Origin: CAJCJE01 sp963818685
Lineage (GTDB): Bacteria; Actinomycetota; Actinomycetes; Mycobacteriales; Pseudonocardiaceae
NCBI GenBank assembly: GCA_963818685.1
Contig: CAWFTJ010000004.1
Location: 682,001 to 746,000 of the forward strand
Reading direction: 5' to 3'
DNA: 64,000 bases
The notes beneath the pieces were generated by a model, which worked only from the letters and a program-made list of their open reading frames with translations, was not told the origin of the DNA and did not search any database. The position numbers were made by a program, and so were the translations under genes. Positions 18,346-26,842 of this stretch are shown here, in pieces (position 1 is the first letter of the stretch; the number at the start of each line of letters is the position of its first letter).

Positions 18346-19254
18346 GTGGCGCACGCCGCACTGGACATCGACCGGATCAGCAAGCGTTACGGCGACCTCA
18401 CCGCGCTGCGCGAGCTGAGCCTGCGGGTCGATGCCGGTGAGCTGGTCGGTTTGGTCGGCGGCGCAGGCGCCGGCAAGACCACCGCCATCCGAATCACCGC
18501 GGGCGTGCTGCCCGCCGACTCGGGCACGGTGCGCTGGCGCGAGCTGCCGATCAGCATCCGCAGGCGCGACGGGGTCGGGTACCTGCCGGCGCAGCGCGGG
18601 CTCTATCCACAGCTTCGTCTTGTCGAACAGTTGGTGTATCTGGGTGAACTGCACGGGCTGCCGATCAACGACGCGCATCGCGAGGCCGAACACTGGCTTG
18701 ATCGGTTCGGCATGCGCGGGTTGCGCTCGCGGCGGATCAACACCCTGTCGCCGGCCGACCAACAACGCGCCCAGTTGGCGATCGCGCTGATGCCCGACCC
18801 GCAAGTCCTGGTTTTCGACCAGCCGTTCACCGATCTGGACCGGATCGGCATCGACGTGTTGAGCAACGTGTTGCGGGAGAAGGCGAACACCGGCGCGGCA
18901 GTGTTGTTCTCCTGTGCCGACTTCGACATCGCGGAACGCATCTGCGACCGGATCTGCATACTCCACAATGGACAACCGATTTCCGTTGGCACGCCTGCCG
19001 AACTGCGCACCGGTTACCTGGACACAGTCACTGTGGACGCTCCGGACGCGCCGCCCGGTTGGGCGGACAACCTGCCCGGCACGCGGGTGCGCGCGGTCAC
19101 CGGGTCGCGGATCGTGCTGGAGATCGACGCCGACGCGGACGACCAGGTCATCCTGGCGACCGCGCTGAGCACCGGAACGGTCCGCGAGTTCAGCAGGCAA
19201 CAATGCTCCCTGGCGGAGCGGTTCGGCGACCTGCTCGGAGGGCGGACGAGGTGA
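18346..19254 (+). CDS. ABC transporter ATP-binding protein (NatA-like) with degenerate catalytic motifs
   Basis: 302 residues from GTG 18346 behind GGAGGAGG. Walker A is intact (GGAGAGKTT). The other motifs deviate: the signature reads LSPADQQ for LSGGQ, Walker B is VLVFDQP so the catalytic Glu is Gln, and the H-loop is FSCAD where homologues have FSSH. The Q-loop region GYLPAQRGLYP resembles NatA-type ATPases. Such a protein should bind ATP but hydrolyse it poorly. Its stop overlaps the permease GTG (19251), so they form one exporter; a second, active ATPase could be supplied from elsewhere. Confidence 0.85.
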   Translation: MAHAALDIDRISKRYGDLTALRELSLRVDAGELVGLVGGAGAGKTTAIRITAGVLPADSGTVRWRELPISIRRRDGVGYLPAQRGLYPQLRLVEQLVYLGELHGLPINDAHREAEHWLDRFGMRGLRSRRINTLSPADQQRAQLAIALMPDPQVLVFDQPFTDLDRIGIDVLSNVLREKANTGAAVLFSCADFDIAERICDRICILHNGQPISVGTPAELRTGYLDTVTVDAPDAPPGWADNLPGTRVRAVTGSRIVLEIDADADDQVILATALSTGTVREFSRQQCSLAERFGDLLGGRTR

Positions 19255-20438
19255 CCCAGCCCAGCACGATCGGAGGGGTCTGGTGCCTTGCCAGGGGCGA
19301 GATGCGGGCTCGGCTGCGCGGTCGCTCGCTGCTGCTCGGCACGGCAGCCGGCATCCTGGCGCTCGCCGCGTACCTGCTCATCCAGGGCCTTGTGGTGAAC
19401 AGGACCGACACCGAGACCGTCGGCCTGTCCGGCCAGGCCACCGTGCTCACCAAGACGCTACAGACGGCAACATCACAACTGGGCCTCACGGTGAACGTGA
19501 CGACCGTGACCGACCAGGACACCGGCTTCGGGCAGGTGCGCTCCGGCAGCCTGACCGCGTTGGTCACCGGTCCGCCCGGCGCGTTGCAGGTGACCGTGCG
19601 CGACCAGCTCGACCCGAGGCTGCGCGCGGCCCTGACCGGCTTGGTCCAGGCGCAGGCGCTGGACGCGCAACTGGCCGAGGCCGGCCTGAAACCCGCCGAT
19701 GTCAAGGCGGCCGTCGGCAGGGCACGATTGCGGGTCAGTCAGCTCGAAGTGGCCGATCCGCTGCGCGCGCAACGCCTCGGCCTCGCGATAGCTATGGCCG
19801 TGCTGGTCTACTTCTCGTTGCTGCTGCTGGGCAATCTGCTCGCCCGAGGCGTGGTGACCGAACGCGCCAACCGGATCACCGAGGTGCTGCTCTCCGCTGC
19901 GCGGCCCGGCCAACTCCTCGCCGGCAAGGTGCTCGGCCTCGGCCTGCTCGGCTTCGTCCAACTGGCCGTCGTCGGCCTGGTCGGCCTCGCCATCGCCGCC
20001 GGCACCGGCGTACTCACCGCAGGCGGCCTCGGTTTCGGCACGCTCGGCGCCGGCCTGCTCTGGTACCTGCTCGGCTTCGCCTTCTACGCAACCCTGTTCG
20101 CCGGCATCGGCGCGCTGGTAGCCAGGGTCGAGGAACTCCAGTCGGTGCTCACGCCAATCGTGCTGACCGCGTCGGTCGGCTTCGTGGTCGGCATCGACCT
20201 GCTGGTCCAGGCCCCGACCGGCGCCGCGAGCACCATCGTCTCGCTGCTCCCGCCGTTCGCCCCGTTCCTCATGCCCGGCCGCATCGCCCTCGGTGCGGCC
20301 GCCACCTGGCAGGTCGTGCTCGCCATACTCCTGATGCTCGCCGCCATCGTCATCGTGATCAGCTACTGCGGCCGCACCTACGCCGCCGCCATCCGCACCA
20401 TCGGCGCCCGAGTCACCCTGCGAGACGCCCTGCTATAA
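19251..20438 (+). CDS. ABC transporter permease (NatB/ABC-2 type)
   Basis: 395 residues from GTG 19251. One membrane segment near residues 26-48, a long extracellular domain (about 50-175, strand-rich), then five hydrophobic segments clustered in the C-terminal half, the layout of NatB/YhaP-type ABC-2 exporters. It is coupled to the ATPase gene by a 4-base overlap. NatAB exports sodium in Bacillus; here the substrate is unknown. It ends at a strong hairpin shared with the convergent citrate synthase gene. Confidence 0.8.
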   Translation: MTQPSTIGGVWCLARGEMRARLRGRSLLLGTAAGILALAAYLLIQGLVVNRTDTETVGLSGQATVLTKTLQTATSQLGLTVNVTTVTDQDTGFGQVRSGSLTALVTGPPGALQVTVRDQLDPRLRAALTGLVQAQALDAQLAEAGLKPADVKAAVGRARLRVSQLEVADPLRAQRLGLAIAMAVLVYFSLLLLGNLLARGVVTERANRITEVLLSAARPGQLLAGKVLGLGLLGFVQLAVVGLVGLAIAAGTGVLTAGGLGFGTLGAGLLWYLLGFAFYATLFAGIGALVARVEELQSVLTPIVLTASVGFVVGIDLLVQAPTGAASTIVSLLPPFAPFLMPGRIALGAAATWQVVLAILLMLAAIVIVISYCGRTYAAAIRTIGARVTLRDALL

Positions 20439-20441
20439 CTG

Positions 20442-20474
20442 ATCGGCCGGTGCCACGAGGTGACACCGGCCGAT
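20442..20474. terminator. Bidirectional terminator hairpin
   Basis: ATCGGCCGGTG (20442-20452) pairs perfectly with CACCGGCCGAT (20464-20474) around an 11-nt loop, between the convergent permease and citrate synthase genes. No T-tract, as is common in these genomes. Confidence 0.7.
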
Positions 20475-20496
20475 GTGGACGATCAGCAGCGGACGA

Positions 20497-21804
20497 TCAG
20501 CGGGACTCGATCGGGGTGAAGTCGCGCTCGGCGGGGCCGACGTAGAGCTGGCGCGGGCGGCCGATCTTGGTGGCCGGGTCCTTGACCATCTCGCGCCAGT
20601 GCGCGATCCAGCCGGGCAGCCTGCCGATGGCGAACAGGACGGTGAACATCCTGGTCGGGAAGCCCATGGCGCGGTAGATCAGGCCGGTGTAGAAGTCGAC
20701 GTTCGGGTAGAGCTTGCGCTCGATGAAGTAGTCGTCGGACAGCGCGCGCTCTTCCAGTTTCATGGCGATCTCCAGCAGGTGGTCGTCGCCGCCGAGCTTC
20801 TTGAGGATCTCGTCTGCGGTGCGCTTGATGATCTTGGCCCTCGGGTCGTAGTTCTTGTAGACCCGGTGGCCGAAGCCCATCAGGCGGACGCCCTCCTCCT
20901 TGTTCTTCACCTTGTTCACGAACGCGTCGACGTTACCGCCGGAGCGCTGGATGTCCTGCAACATCTCCAGCACCGCGCTGTTCGCGCCGCCGTGCAGCGG
21001 GCCGAACAGGGCGTTGATGCCGGCGGAGATGCTCGCGAACAGGTTCGCCTCGGACGAGCCGACCAGGCGCACCGTCGACGTCGAGCAGTTCTGCTCATGA
21101 TCGGCGTGCAGGATGAACAGCAGGTCGAGGGCCTTGGCGAGCGCCGGGTCGACCTCGTAGGGCTCGGCAGGCAGGCCGAAGGTCATCCGCAGGAAGTTCT
21201 CGACGAGGCCGAGCGAGTTGTCCGGGTAGAGGAACGGCTGGCCGACCGACTTCTTGTAGGCGTACGCGGCCAGCGTCGGCACCTTGGCCAGCAGCCGGAT
21301 GGTGGACAGCTCCACGTTGGGCTCGTCGAACGGATTCAGGCTGTCCTGGTAGAAAGTGGACAGTGCGGACACCGCTGAGGACAGCACCGGCATCGGGTGC
21401 GCGTCGCGCGGGAAGCCGCCGAAGAATCCCTTGAGGTCCTCGTGCAGCAGGGTGTGCCTGTTGATCTTCTCGGTGAAGTCGGCGAGCTGCGCCTCGGTCG
21501 GCAGTTGGCCGTAGATCAGCAGGTAGCTGACCTCGATGAAGCTCGATCGTTCCGCTAGTTGCTCGATCGGGTAGCCGCGGTAGCGCAGAATGCCGGCACC
21601 GCCGTCGATGTAGGTGATCTCCGACGAGCAGGAAGCCGTGTTCACGAAGCCGGGATCGATCGTCACCAGGCCGGTGGTGGACAGCAGCTTCGTCACGTCG
21701 ACTCCCGGGGACCCCTCCGTGACGGGTCTGACCGGAAGCTCCAACTCGCCGCCTGGATGGCGCAGCACAACGGTCTGAGTGCCGGCGGAGGTCGCGTCGG
21801 GCAT
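20497..21804 (-). CDS. gltA: Citrate synthase (type II, hexameric class)
   Basis: 435 residues from ATG 21804, with AAAGAGG about 7 nt upstream. Catalytic residues are visible: His271 in GPLHGGAN, His313 in MGFGHRVYK and Asp370 in YPNVDFY. Condenses acetyl-CoA with oxaloacetate in the TCA cycle. The beta-rich N-terminal domain of GltA-type enzymes is present (about 1-60), unlike the second citrate synthase at 26843. In M. tuberculosis the equivalent is gltA2 (Rv0896). The upstream gap (21805-22067) should hold its promoter; no clear hexamers stand out. Confidence 0.95.
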   Translation of the reverse strand: MPDATSAGTQTVVLRHPGGELELPVRPVTEGSPGVDVTKLLSTTGLVTIDPGFVNTASCSSEITYIDGGAGILRYRGYPIEQLAERSSFIEVSYLLIYGQLPTEAQLADFTEKINRHTLLHEDLKGFFGGFPRDAHPMPVLSSAVSALSTFYQDSLNPFDEPNVELSTIRLLAKVPTLAAYAYKKSVGQPFLYPDNSLGLVENFLRMTFGLPAEPYEVDPALAKALDLLFILHADHEQNCSTSTVRLVGSSEANLFASISAGINALFGPLHGGANSAVLEMLQDIQRSGGNVDAFVNKVKNKEEGVRLMGFGHRVYKNYDPRAKIIKRTADEILKKLGGDDHLLEIAMKLEERALSDDYFIERKLYPNVDFYTGLIYRAMGFPTRMFTVLFAIGRLPGWIAHWREMVKDPATKIGRPRQLYVGPAERDFTPIESR

Positions 21805-22067
21805 TCGAGCCTCTTTCACGCTCGGACGAGGCGGGCCTGGGTAGGGCGAGAAGGCAAACCGAATCGGTGAAGTGACCGATCCAGTCCGACCACCGCGAAT
21901 GACCACTCGGTCGGGGTGACCGACCGCAGCACCGCCCCGTTGGGGTCTGAGTCGGTTCTAACGTTAGTGGCAAATACACGTCTCGCCCACCCGGACGACA
22001 CGTCAAGTCCCCCACATGGGACATCCATCACACGAGCTTGCTCTCCGGAATTGGCCGCCGACAAATG

Positions 22068-23018
22068 CTAGGCGATTTCCGCTGCATAAGGCGGTTCGGC
22101 GCCGACTCGGGAAACGGTGATTGCCGCGGCTTTCGCGGCATAACCGAGCGCGTCCTGCCAGGCGCCCGCGTCGAGTTCACGCAGCGTGGCGATGCTCGTC
22201 ACGCCATGCCCGGTCAGCCAGGCCAGCAGCGCGGCATGGACCGTGTCCCCCGCTCCGATGGTGTCCGCGACCACGGTCGGCGCGGCCGGCACGTCCACCC
22301 GGCCGATCGTCTCGCTGAACACGGTCAGTCCGGCTCCGCCCCTGGTCAGTGCGACCGCGCCGACACCGGCGCGCAGCCATTCCTTGACCAGCGGGAGCAC
22401 GTCGGTCCCGTCCGGCGCCTGCGCCAGCCACGAGGCGTCCTCGATCGACGCCTTGAGCAGGCCGACGGAGGGCAACCAGGAGGCGAACCTGGCCCGGTAG
22501 GCGCGGGGGTCGGCGATCAGGCCGGGCCGGATGTTCGGGTCGAGCACGGTCAGCCGACCCGCGGCGGCCTCCCGGTGCAGCATGGTCTCGTAGACGGTCG
22601 CGCCCGGGTCGAGCACCATGCCGAGCGTGCCGAGCGAGAGCACGCTCACGTCCTCCGGCAGTGGGCCGGGGTCGGCGACCAGGCGGTCGGCGGTGCCCTG
22701 GACGTGGAAGGTGTAGCGGGCCGAGCCGTCGTCGGTGAGCGTGACGACCGCGAGCGTGGTCGGCTCAGGGCCGCGTTGCAGCAGGTCAAGCCGTACGCCC
22801 GCGGCGAGTAGCCGGTCGACGAGCGCGTCGCCGAACGCGTCGGTGGAGATCCTGGACAGGAACCGCACCGGCGCGCCGAGCCTGCCAACCGCGACCGCGG
22901 TGGTGTACGGGCCGCCGCCGAGCCGGGGCAGCAACGGCCGCAGCGCACCGGTCCGGCCGGGCTCCTCTGCCGGTGCGGGGACCAGATCCACCAATGCCTC
23001 GCCGCCGACCACGATCAC
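22068..23018 (-). CDS. PfkB-family carbohydrate kinase (fructokinase-like)
   Basis: 316 residues from GTG 23018. PfkB signatures: GGEALVDLVP and GGGPYTTAVAVGRLG near the N-terminus, and DTIGAGDTVHAALL near residue 255, whose Asp is the catalytic base. These ribokinase-fold enzymes phosphorylate sugars with ATP; fructose is the usual guess for this type, but nothing here fixes the substrate. It diverges from the acyl-CoA dehydrogenase gene. Three 10-bp direct repeats sit just upstream of its start. Confidence 0.85.
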   Translation of the reverse strand: MIVVGGEALVDLVPAPAEEPGRTGALRPLLPRLGGGPYTTAVAVGRLGAPVRFLSRISTDAFGDALVDRLLAAGVRLDLLQRGPEPTTLAVVTLTDDGSARYTFHVQGTADRLVADPGPLPEDVSVLSLGTLGMVLDPGATVYETMLHREAAAGRLTVLDPNIRPGLIADPRAYRARFASWLPSVGLLKASIEDASWLAQAPDGTDVLPLVKEWLRAGVGAVALTRGGAGLTVFSETIGRVDVPAAPTVVADTIGAGDTVHAALLAWLTGHGVTSIATLRELDAGAWQDALGYAAKAAAITVSRVGAEPPYAAEIA

Positions 23019-23028
23019 CGCGCACCTC

Positions 23029-23057
23029 GTTCGTTGCGTTCGTTTGCGTTCGTTTGC
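23029..23057. repeat. Three tandem ~10-bp repeats upstream of the PfkB kinase
   Basis: GTTCGTTGC (23029-23037), GTTCGTTTGC (23038-23047) and GTTCGTTTGC (23048-23057) lie head to tail 11 bases upstream of the kinase GTG. One helical turn per unit would place binding sites on the same DNA face, so they may be an operator array. Confidence 0.75.
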
Positions 23058-23150
23058 CTCGTTCAGGTTTCGACCGGCACGAATCTACCCACCGCGCGGT
23101 CCGGGTTTTGTACCGTAGGACGTCCGACCGTACGGCTGCTGGAGGATCTG

Positions 23151-24296
23151 ATGCCGGCTGAGCGGAATCTGCCGTCCGCGGATGCGGAGGACCTGATCGC
23201 GCTGGTGCGCGAGATCGCGACCGAGGAGTTGACTCCGGTCGCTTCGGAGTACGAGGAGGCGGGCCGCTTCCCGCGCGAGAAGTTCCGGTTACTCGGCAAG
23301 AGCGGCCTGCTCGGCCTGCCCTATCCGGAGGACGTCGGCGGCGGCGGGATGTCCTACGAGGTGTACCTCCAGGTCGTCGAGGAGCTGGCCACCGCGTGGA
23401 TGACCATCGGCGAGGGCCTGTCCGTGCACACCATGTCCTGCTACGCGCTGGCCAACTTCGGCACGGACGCGCAGCGCGCACGCTGGCTGCCGGACATGCT
23501 CGGCGGCGGGTTGCTCGGCGCGTACGCGCTGTCCGAGGCGCACGCCGGGTCCGACCCGGCCTCGATGCGCACGCGCGCGGTGCGGGAGGGCGACTCCTAC
23601 GTCGTCAACGGCAGCAAGGCGTGGATAACGCATGCCGGGGTCGCGGACTTCTACACGATGATGGTGCGCACCTGCGATGAGCCGAGCGGCCACATCAGCT
23701 GCCTGCTCGTCGACGCCGCGACACCGGGCCTCTCCTCGGCAAGGCCGGAGCGGACCATGGGCCTGACCGGCTCGGTCGTTGCCCAGCTGCACCTTGAGGA
23801 CGCCCGGGTGGACGCGGACCGGTTGATCTCCAGCGAGGGCGCGGGGCTGCGCATCGGGCTGGAGGCGCTGAACTCGGGCCGGTTGGGCATCGCGGCCTGC
23901 GCTGTCGGGCTCGCGCAGGCCGCGTTGGACGAGGCCGTGCGCTACGCCAAGCAGCGCACCCAGTTCGGCAAGCCGATCATCGACTTCCAGGGCCTTGAGT
24001 TCCTGCTCGCGGACATGGCCGCCGCCGTGGAATCGTCGAGGGCGACCTACCTGGAGGCGGCCCGGCGCAGGGACCGGGGATTGCCGTTCCGCAAGCAGGC
24101 GTCCATCGCCAAGCTGATCGCGACCGACAACGCGATGAAGGTGACCACCGACGCGGTGCAGGTCCTCGGCGGTGCCGGTTACACAAGGGACTTCCCTGTC
24201 GAGCGGTACCTGCGCGAGGCCAAGGTGCCGCAGATCTTCGAGGGCACCAACCAGATCCAGCGCATGGTGATCGCGAGGGAGCTGCGTAGGAGCTGA
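23151..24296 (+). CDS. Acyl-CoA dehydrogenase
   Basis: 381 residues from ATG 23151, with GGAGG at 23141-23145; the longer frame from 23034 lacks a ribosome site. FAD-binding elements YALSEAHAGSDP (about 125-136) and QRTQFGKPI (268-276), and catalytic Glu364 in QIFEGTNQIQR, match medium/short-chain acyl-CoA dehydrogenases. Oxidises an acyl-CoA to the trans-2-enoyl-CoA, passing electrons to ETF. Chain-length preference cannot be told. A fadE-type gene (fadE10) lies in the corresponding M. tuberculosis region, but orthology is untested. Confidence 0.9.
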   Translation: MPAERNLPSADAEDLIALVREIATEELTPVASEYEEAGRFPREKFRLLGKSGLLGLPYPEDVGGGGMSYEVYLQVVEELATAWMTIGEGLSVHTMSCYALANFGTDAQRARWLPDMLGGGLLGAYALSEAHAGSDPASMRTRAVREGDSYVVNGSKAWITHAGVADFYTMMVRTCDEPSGHISCLLVDAATPGLSSARPERTMGLTGSVVAQLHLEDARVDADRLISSEGAGLRIGLEALNSGRLGIAACAVGLAQAALDEAVRYAKQRTQFGKPIIDFQGLEFLLADMAAAVESSRATYLEAARRRDRGLPFRKQASIAKLIATDNAMKVTTDAVQVLGGAGYTRDFPVERYLREAKVPQIFEGTNQIQRMVIARELRRS

Positions 24297-24325
24297 CCCG
24301 GTGAAACCCGCCGGCTTCACCGGGT
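24296..24325. terminator. Bidirectional terminator hairpin
   Basis: ACCCGGTGAA (24296-24305) and TTCACCGGGT (24316-24325) pair perfectly across a 10-nt loop, between the convergent acyl-CoA dehydrogenase and epimerase genes. Confidence 0.7.
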
Positions 24326-24339
24326 GGGCGGAAAAACCC

Positions 24340-25242
24340 TCAGCTCAACGGCAGGAAACCCCAGCGGCCCGACCAGGACTCGCTGGGAGCGAGGGTGATC
24401 AGGTCGTCGCCGGAGTTCAGCGCGTTCGGCGGACACGTCATCGGTTCCACCGCGACGACACCGTCGCCTCGGCCGGGGAACTCGGACGGGGTGAACACCT
24501 GCACCCAGCGGAAGGTCGGGTCGGCCCAGAGTTCGACACCACCTTGCTCGCTGGTCAGCCGGTGGTGGATCAGGCCGTCCTGACCGGGGAGGCATTCGCC
24601 GAACGGTTGGTCGAGGTTGACCCCGGCGAGCGAGCGCGCGGTGCGGAAGTCGTACTCGGTGCCCTCGACCGGCTTGGCCGGCCCGGTCGGCATCATGGTG
24701 TTCGGGTCCAACGGAAGCACCGTGTTCGCGGACAGTTGTAGTTCGCTCTCCGCCCGATTCGCGTTGCCGGCCCTCGGGTAGGGGTGCGTGCCGACGCCGA
24801 ACGGCACCGCTGCCTCGCCGATGTTGCGCACCGAGTGTGTGACGGTAAGGCCGCGTTCGTCCAACGCGTAGTCGATGGTGGTGTGCAGCGCGACCGGCCA
24901 GCCCTGCTGCACCGGAATGTCGGTGGCCAGCATGATCCGGGCCGACGACTGCTGCACGACCTCCCAGACGTGGTCGCGGACCAGGCCGTGGATGGCGTGG
25001 CCGCGACCGGGCTCGTTGACGGGCAGGTGCTGCTCGGCGCCGTCCCAGCGCCACACGCCATGGTCGATCCGGTTCGGCCAGGGCACCAGCACGCTGCCGG
25101 CACCCAGCGGCGGCTCCTCACCCTCGGCGAAGGTTTCCAGGTAGGGCACGCCGGCCACCTCGAAGACACGCAGGCCGGCGCCGATCCTCGTGATCACGGC
25201 GCGACTTTGGCCCGAGGTGATCTCGTAGTCCGCGGTTGTCAT
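24340..25242 (-). CDS. Aldose 1-epimerase family protein
   Basis: 300 residues. Galactose-mutarotase fold signatures: VPWPNRI (about 53-59), HAIHGLVRD (about 82-90, candidate catalytic His), VGTHPYPR (about 149-156, second His) and VFTPSEFPGRG. Interconverts alpha and beta anomers of aldoses or acts on a related sugar phosphate. It precedes the lipoprotein gene region on the same strand but is separated by its own start, so operon structure is uncertain. Confidence 0.88.
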   Translation of the reverse strand: MTTADYEITSGQSRAVITRIGAGLRVFEVAGVPYLETFAEGEEPPLGAGSVLVPWPNRIDHGVWRWDGAEQHLPVNEPGRGHAIHGLVRDHVWEVVQQSSARIMLATDIPVQQGWPVALHTTIDYALDERGLTVTHSVRNIGEAAVPFGVGTHPYPRAGNANRAESELQLSANTVLPLDPNTMMPTGPAKPVEGTEYDFRTARSLAGVNLDQPFGECLPGQDGLIHHRLTSEQGGVELWADPTFRWVQVFTPSEFPGRGDGVVAVEPMTCPPNALNSGDDLITLAPSESWSGRWGFLPLS

Positions 25243-25268
25243 GGCGGCAGCCTAACGCCGAGCAGTGA

Positions 25269-25913
25269 TCAGCCTGCGTCCACGAGCTTCGCGAACTCGA
25301 TCACCTGGCTCTGCTGCACGTCGCCGACCACGGTGACGTCATTGGCGGCGACTCCGGAGGAGAGCTGCTTGGCCGCGAACACCACGGCGCCGGTCGAACC
25401 GTCGGACGCGGAGATGGTGCAGTAGAACGCGGCGTCGGCACTTCCGATCCCGGACAACGACTGCACGTTGGCCGCGTGCGCGGCGGTGGTGAGCTGCTGC
25501 TGGGCGTTCTGCAGGACGGTGTTCACGGTCGCGGTGGCCACGCCCGAGTAGTCGAACGCGACCACGTTGATCACCACCTGGTTCGTCCCTGAGCCTGCGG
25601 TGATGTCGCAGCTCACCGCCGTCACGCCGGAGTTGCTGTGCTCGGGGCCGGTGGCGACCTTCGCACCGGCCACCCCGAACGCCTGCTGGACCATGGCCGG
25701 CTTGATGGTGGCGCAGAACCGGTCTGCCGCGGTGCTGCCACCGCCGCCCGACTGGCTGGGTGTGGTGGTGGGCCCGGTGGTGGGCGCTGCGGTGGTGGGC
25801 GTTGACCCGGCCCGCGGCGTGCCGCCGATCTCCTTCGCGCACCCGGCGATGCTCATCGTGGCGAGCATCGCGCCGACACCAAGACCAACGGCGATCGTGC
25901 GGCTACGCGACAT
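25269..25913 (-). CDS. Predicted lipoprotein (DUF3558-like)
   Basis: 214 residues from ATG 25913. The lipobox SIAGC puts the lipidated Cys at residue 25, followed by a Thr/Pro/Ser-rich tether (about 30-60) and a single globular domain with two further cysteines (FCATI, SCDIT) plus YCTIS, possibly giving a disulphide. It resembles actinobacterial DUF3558-type lipoproteins, an assignment I hold loosely. Sited on the outer face of the membrane; function unknown. The frame extends upstream to 26258 over pdxH, which is rejected. Confidence 0.7.
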   Translation of the reverse strand: MSRSRTIAVGLGVGAMLATMSIAGCAKEIGGTPRAGSTPTTAAPTTGPTTTPSQSGGGGSTAADRFCATIKPAMVQQAFGVAGAKVATGPEHSNSGVTAVSCDITAGSGTNQVVINVVAFDYSGVATATVNTVLQNAQQQLTTAAHAANVQSLSGIGSADAAFYCTISASDGSTGAVVFAAKQLSSGVAANDVTVVGDVQQSQVIEFAKLVDAG

Positions 25914-25950
25914 GAGCCCAGTAGACACCACGTATCGCGGGCGAAGCCGA

Positions 25951-26610
25951 TCAGGGGGCCAGGCGGCGTACTCGCCAGTCGTCGCCGGCGAGCTCGAACA
26001 CCAGCCGGTCGTGCATGCGGTCACGCCTGCCCTGCCAGAACTCCACCGTCTGCGGGCGGATCCGCCAACCGCCCCAGTGCGGCGGCACCGGGATCTCGTC
26101 GGTGTTCGCGAACTGCCGGTTGATGTTGGCCAGCGCGCTGTCCAGAGTAGAACGGCCGTTGACCGCCCTTGACTGCGGCGATGCCCACGCGCCCAACTGC
26201 GAGCCGCGCGGCCTGCTCGCCCAGTAGGCCGCGGTCTCCGCCTGGCTGACCTTCTCAACGACGCCGCGCACGTGTGCCTGGCGTTGCATGGCGAACCAGG
26301 GGAAGGTGGCCGACGCGAACCGGGTGGAAATCAGGTCGTGGCTCTTGTTGGAGGTGTAGTTCGTGTAGAACACCACGCCACGCTCGTCAAGGCCCTTGCA
26401 CAGGACGGTCCGGGAGGACGGGCGACCCTCGGGGTCCGCGGTCGCCAACACCATCGCGTTCGGTTCCGGCAGGCTGGCCCTTGTCGCCTCGTCGAGCCAC
26501 TGCTGGAGCTGCTCGAACCAGGTGCGCCGCAGCGAGCCCTCGTCGAGCACCCCTTCCTCGTAGGAGACCCGCATCGCGGGGAGTTCGAGTGCGATATCGG
26601 TCTGGGACAT
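25951..26610 (-). CDS. pdxH: Pyridoxamine 5'-phosphate oxidase
   Basis: 219 residues from ATG 26610, 8 nt after GGAAGG; an upstream GTG at 26619 abuts the same site and is less likely. FMN-binding PSSRTVLCKG (about 63-72) and TNYTSNKSHDL, plus the C-terminal WGGWRIRPQTVEFWQGRRDRLHDR-type signature (here RRDRMHDR), are diagnostic. Oxidises PNP or PMP to pyridoxal 5'-phosphate with O2. Divergent from the second citrate synthase across 232 bases; the nearby PLP enzyme serC is a possible consumer. Confidence 0.95.
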   Translation of the reverse strand: MSQTDIALELPAMRVSYEEGVLDEGSLRRTWFEQLQQWLDEATRASLPEPNAMVLATADPEGRPSSRTVLCKGLDERGVVFYTNYTSNKSHDLISTRFASATFPWFAMQRQAHVRGVVEKVSQAETAAYWASRPRGSQLGAWASPQSRAVNGRSTLDSALANINRQFANTDEIPVPPHWGGWRIRPQTVEFWQGRRDRMHDRLVFELAGDDWRVRRLAP

Positions 26611-26842
26611 CCCGATCACCTTCCGGCCTGTCGGACCCGTTGTGCGGGGTTGTTGGCGGCTGGTTTGCGCGGCTGGTTAGCGGAGGGTCGGTGGAATTCA
26701 CCGGTAATGAGTTGACGCTACGGGTTAACCGGCGTTCGCGAAACCGCCCGAGCGGTGATCCGGGCCACCGAGGTGGAGTACTTTTCGCGAGGTCAGTCAC
26801 TGGATCGAGCTCGGGATCGAATCAGAAAGGTTTACTTGCGCG

